From assembly GCF_028288225.1 (NCBI RefSeq), contig NZ_JAQBOC010000049.1, positions 62,001-126,000 on the forward strand: a stretch of 64,000 nt of DNA, read 5' to 3'. Under the pieces are notes generated by a model. That model was not told where the DNA came from, made no database searches, and saw nothing but the letters and a program-made list of their open reading frames with translations. The position numbers were made by a program, and so were the translations under genes. This DNA is from Mucilaginibacter sp. (GTDB lineage Bacteria > Bacteroidota > Bacteroidia > Sphingobacteriales > Sphingobacteriaceae). Shown piece after piece: positions 61,108 to 64,000 of this stretch. Within the stretch, counting starts at the first letter, position 1; every line of letters begins with the position of its first letter.

Positions 61108-63745
61108 GATCTGATGCATCCTCTGCCATTTCAATAATAATAGTGTCCATCCGGTTCAGCTCATTCTGAATATGGTTAAACACTTCGGAGTCTGACAGAT
61201 CATCTTTGAGCATTGCTACCAGTCCTTTTAAGTTAGCTAATGGGCTTCTTATCAGGTGTGATTGTTTCCAGGCCATATCTTTTATGCTGTTGATATGATT
61301 CTGGATCCTTTCATAAGCGCTTTTTAAATCCTGTTCAGCATTTTTCCTTTCGGTTATATCATACAACGCCATTAGCATACCTATTATTTCTTTGTTGTCA
61401 TTAGTTATAGGGAACAATCTTTCATAATACCACACTACAGATCCATCCTCTTGCGGGTAATCAACTTCATAATTAACGTTGTTTCCTTTAAGTACGTCTT
61501 TTGCGAAATTATTAATTGCCGGAAATTTATCTTTTGGAAAATAATCTGTCAGTTTATCGCCTTTTTTCGGAACATGGCCACGTTTATCTTTAACAAATTC
61601 AACAGCCTTTTGGTTAAATGCCAGCACCTTAAGATTTTTGTCAAACAAGGCATATGCAGTATCTGTTGTTTTTAATATTGCCTGGAAATTTGCCTCTGAT
61701 TTTTGGAGCGACTCCTCTGCATTAAGCTTTTCTGTAATATCATTTGTAAGCGAAAGTCTCACAGACCTGCCCTCAAATATAATATCATGAGCAATTATCT
61801 GTACAAACATTAGCGATCCATCTTTCTTAATATGCCTGATGATACCCATGTCTGTTGAACTATTGACCACTTTCCTGTAACGGTCCAGTTGCTGTTCAAG
61901 ATCCTCGGCAGGCCTTAATTCTCTAACACTCATGTGCAAAAGCTCATCTTTTGTATAGCCGTAAAGGTTGGCAGCGGCTTCATTAACAGCAATTATAGAC
62001 AGGTCATCTTTCGCTATCATCCACAGTGGCAATGGATTGCTGTCAAAAAGTAGCTTGTATTTTTGTTCAGATGATCTTAATTCCTCTTCGGCTTTTTTTC
62101 GTTCGGTGATATCTATCATTGAACCTATAATTGAGGGCTCGCCTTCAATTATAGCCCTGCTTCCATAAAATTCGACCCAGTTATTGGTGCCATCCTTTTT
62201 AGCACCCATTGTTTCGTAATACACACTTTCTACTTCACCTGTCATACGAAGCCTTACATATTCATTAGCAACGGCGCGGTAGCTTTCATGATAAATAGCT
62301 TCAATTTTAAAAGTATTGATCATTTCATTAGCCTCGTAACCGAAAATTTCGGCAAACCTCGGGTTTACATAAACAAAGTAGCCATTTCGCACTATGTAAA
62401 TACCTACCATTGATTTTTCTGCAATAGTCCTGAATTTTACTTCGGCCTCCCTAAGCTCCGATTCCATCTTTTTACGATCTGTAATATCACGGGCGATGAC
62501 CATTATGTGGTCAGAAAATTTTTTTACATTTACTTCTACAGTAAATACATTTCCGTTTTTATTTTTAAATCTTCTTTCACGAATTATTGACACCTTTATA
62601 CTATCCATTTTTTTGGGCAAAGGGTCAATCTTTAGCTCATTGGGATCAATAATAGATTCAATATTTAACAGCAGCAACTCTTCGCGGCTGTAACCCATCA
62701 TTTTACACATGCTGGCGTTTACGTCGGTAAAATTTCCATTAAAATCCAAAATATAAATTGCATCAGATGCCTGTTCAATAAGTGAGCGGTACTTCTCTTC
62801 GCTTTTCTGATATTGGGCCGATCGTTCTTCTACTATTTTCTCCAGGCCGGCATTCATTAGTTTTACCTTCTCTTCAGCTTCTGTTCGTAGCGTATCTATC
62901 TTATTTAGCCAGTTGGCCGTGTTCCATATCAGCAACAGGCTAATTATTAAAAAACCAACAGCAAGCAATGATACTGCGGTTTCAAACGACATCAACGGGA
63001 ATTGCTGACCTTGAATTTGCATCCTGAAAGCTCCCACAAGAATCACCATCACTATCATTAAAGCATAAAGCCTTTTGGCCATTTGGTTGCCTATCTGCTT
63101 ACCTGTAAATAATCGTATAATACCAATTGAAGGATTTAAAAGAGATGCAGCCAATGATAAAATAAAAAAAAGAATGGCTGTATGTACCGCCATAGTGGTT
63201 ACATAAAAAAGCGTATTGAACAGAGCCGACCCATATAAATAACCTATTAACGCAATTGCAGAAAGAATTATAACTATTTGAAATAAACATTGCGACAGTA
63301 TGGAGAACCAGGGTCTTTTGGTGCTAAGGGCTAAAAAACCAAAGCCAAGGAGAGAGAAGCTTACAGAAGAATTAAACGCCATGCGGCCAGCATACCGGAA
63401 ATTGCCTGATGCAGGCGTTTTATCCGCTATAAAAAACTGGTCGATACCGGCGTTAAAATGAAATAGGTCCTGCGATAAGGTGATTAAGCCAATAAGTGTT
63501 CCCAGCAGCGATAAAATAAAAAACAGGCTGGCGTTATATTTTTGAGCTTTAAATTGAGTAAGCAATAAAGCAAAACCAAATAAAACAAAACATAAAGCCG
63601 GGTTAAACTTCATGGGTATAAAGCCGGATATTATACTTTGAAGGGCGGGAATATTGAAAAGCCAGCCAGTCATTACTGTAATACCAGTAATTATGGTAAG
63701 CCAGCCTATTACTATAATTGCTATATCTTTTTGGGGCTTATACAT
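61100..63745 (-). CDS. Multi-PAS membrane sensor lacking a histidine-kinase ATPase domain
   Basis: 881 residues. The first 275 or so carry about seven or eight membrane helices, followed by a short coiled coil (EKVKLMNAGLEKIVEERSAQ) and four PAS domains starting near 320, 440, 560 and 690 (YRSLIEQASDAIYILDFNG, KYKLLFDSNPLPLWMIAKDD). The last 70 residues resemble a HisKA dimerisation helix pair with a candidate His in WKQSHLIRSPLANLKGL, but the protein stops there, without the N, G1 or G2 boxes of an ATPase. It may sense a signal and need a partner kinase. It is coupled to the downstream protease gene. Confidence 0.8.
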   Translation of the reverse strand: MYKPQKDIAIIVIGWLTIITGITVMTGWLFNIPALQSIISGFIPMKFNPALCFVLFGFALLLTQFKAQKYNASLFFILSLLGTLIGLITLSQDLFHFNAGIDQFFIADKTPASGNFRYAGRMAFNSSVSFSLLGFGFLALSTKRPWFSILSQCLFQIVIILSAIALIGYLYGSALFNTLFYVTTMAVHTAILFFILSLAASLLNPSIGIIRLFTGKQIGNQMAKRLYALMIVMVILVGAFRMQIQGQQFPLMSFETAVSLLAVGFLIISLLLIWNTANWLNKIDTLRTEAEEKVKLMNAGLEKIVEERSAQYQKSEEKYRSLIEQASDAIYILDFNGNFTDVNASMCKMMGYSREELLLLNIESIIDPNELKIDPLPKKMDSIKVSIIRERRFKNKNGNVFTVEVNVKKFSDHIMVIARDITDRKKMESELREAEVKFRTIAEKSMVGIYIVRNGYFVYVNPRFAEIFGYEANEMINTFKIEAIYHESYRAVANEYVRLRMTGEVESVYYETMGAKKDGTNNWVEFYGSRAIIEGEPSIIGSMIDITERKKAEEELRSSEQKYKLLFDSNPLPLWMIAKDDLSIIAVNEAAANLYGYTKDELLHMSVRELRPAEDLEQQLDRYRKVVNSSTDMGIIRHIKKDGSLMFVQIIAHDIIFEGRSVRLSLTNDITEKLNAEESLQKSEANFQAILKTTDTAYALFDKNLKVLAFNQKAVEFVKDKRGHVPKKGDKLTDYFPKDKFPAINNFAKDVLKGNNVNYEVDYPQEDGSVVWYYERLFPITNDNKEIIGMLMALYDITERKNAEQDLKSAYERIQNHINSIKDMAWKQSHLIRSPLANLKGLVAMLKDDLSDSEVFNHIQNELNRMDTIIIEMAEDASDHD

Positions 63746-63916
63746 TTAAGGTGACAGGTTTTGGCATAAAATAATAGTATAAAGGCATTAGCATATAAGT
63801 ATAGCGGCAATCAAAGTTATTGCTGCTACTAAAGTTAAAATTAAAAGTGTATTAATTAGGATTTACCTGTAAATTATAGACAAAATTATAGAGAATTATG
63901 CCGTAGACAGAAGAGA

Positions 63917-64000
63917 ATGGCAATAAAAATAATTTTTTTGATGATAATGGCTGTTGTTTTCTATGCAAACAGGCAAATCAGTTATTCATTAATTAAAATT
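63917..64000 (+). CDS. Possible start of a gene running off the right edge
   Basis: ATG at 63,917 opens a frame that is still open at the last base, 28 codons later. The peptide MAIKIIFLMIMAVVFYANRQ looks like a signal peptide or first membrane helix, and AGAAGAG lies just upstream as a weak ribosome-binding site. Too short for identification. The spacer 63,746-63,916 shows nothing else recognisable. Confidence 0.3.
   Translation, partial: MAIKIIFLMIMAVVFYANRQISYSLIKI

Overview
The window looks like the chromosome of a member of the Bacteroidota, most probably Sphingobacteriaceae (Mucilaginibacter- or Pedobacter-like). The reasons are moderately AT-rich DNA, few clear Shine-Dalgarno sequences, several copies of the Bacteroidota -7 promoter box TAnnTTTG just upstream of genes, Bacteroidota-type housekeeping proteins (GyrB, MiaA, DapD, an Skp/OmpH-like lipoprotein), and intergenic arrays of short word-like repeats. 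The genus is inferred from recalled family features; no search was run.

Bases 1 to about 48,300 are one large surface-polysaccharide region. It opens with the 3' end of a GDP-L-fucose synthase gene and then an outer-membrane export protein (SLBB/Wza type) with its Wzz partner. Next comes a tightly packed nine-gene set, legB-legC-legH-legI-legG-ptmE-legF-ptmF-ptmA (3,977-12,296), whose content matches the CMP-legionaminic acid route that uses GDP-linked precursors in Campylobacter. From 12,449 to 29,409 follow acyltransferases, a Wzx flippase, a large unassigned transferase candidate, GT2 glycosyltransferases, a Wzy-like polymerase, sugar-nucleotide epimerases, a secreted glycosidase-like protein, a WecA-type priming transferase and a WbpM/FlaA1-type 4,6-dehydratase. 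A lipoprotein and two tandem Wzi-like outer-membrane proteins close this part. It is visibly more AT-rich than the right-hand third.

A second set lies at 33,436-48,274: another SLBB/Wzz pair, GT4 and GT2 glycosyltransferases, an acyltransferase, an O-antigen ligase/polymerase-like protein, a second flippase, and rfbD plus rfbA for dTDP-rhamnose. The polyprenyl-phosphate hexose-1-phosphate transferase at 54,869 is a second priming enzyme. The window therefore holds most parts of two Wzx/Wzy-type export systems. No tyrosine autokinase or phosphatase and no UpxY-like antiterminator was seen.

From 48,327 to 60,000 the genes are mostly housekeeping: miaA, a CCA-adding enzyme, a Sua5/YrdC protein, dapD, an S4 RNA-binding protein, a guanine-deaminase-like enzyme, an OmpH-like lipoprotein and gyrB. 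Their spacers hold several unrelated families of short-unit repeats; at least three are built as a forward array, a spacer and an inverted array. At 60,105-60,650 a DUF559 nuclease gene sits inside a pair of 32-bp inverted repeats that match at 31 positions, the best candidate here for an undescribed mobile unit. The window ends with a retropepsin-like protease gene and a multi-PAS membrane sensor that has no kinase ATPase domain.
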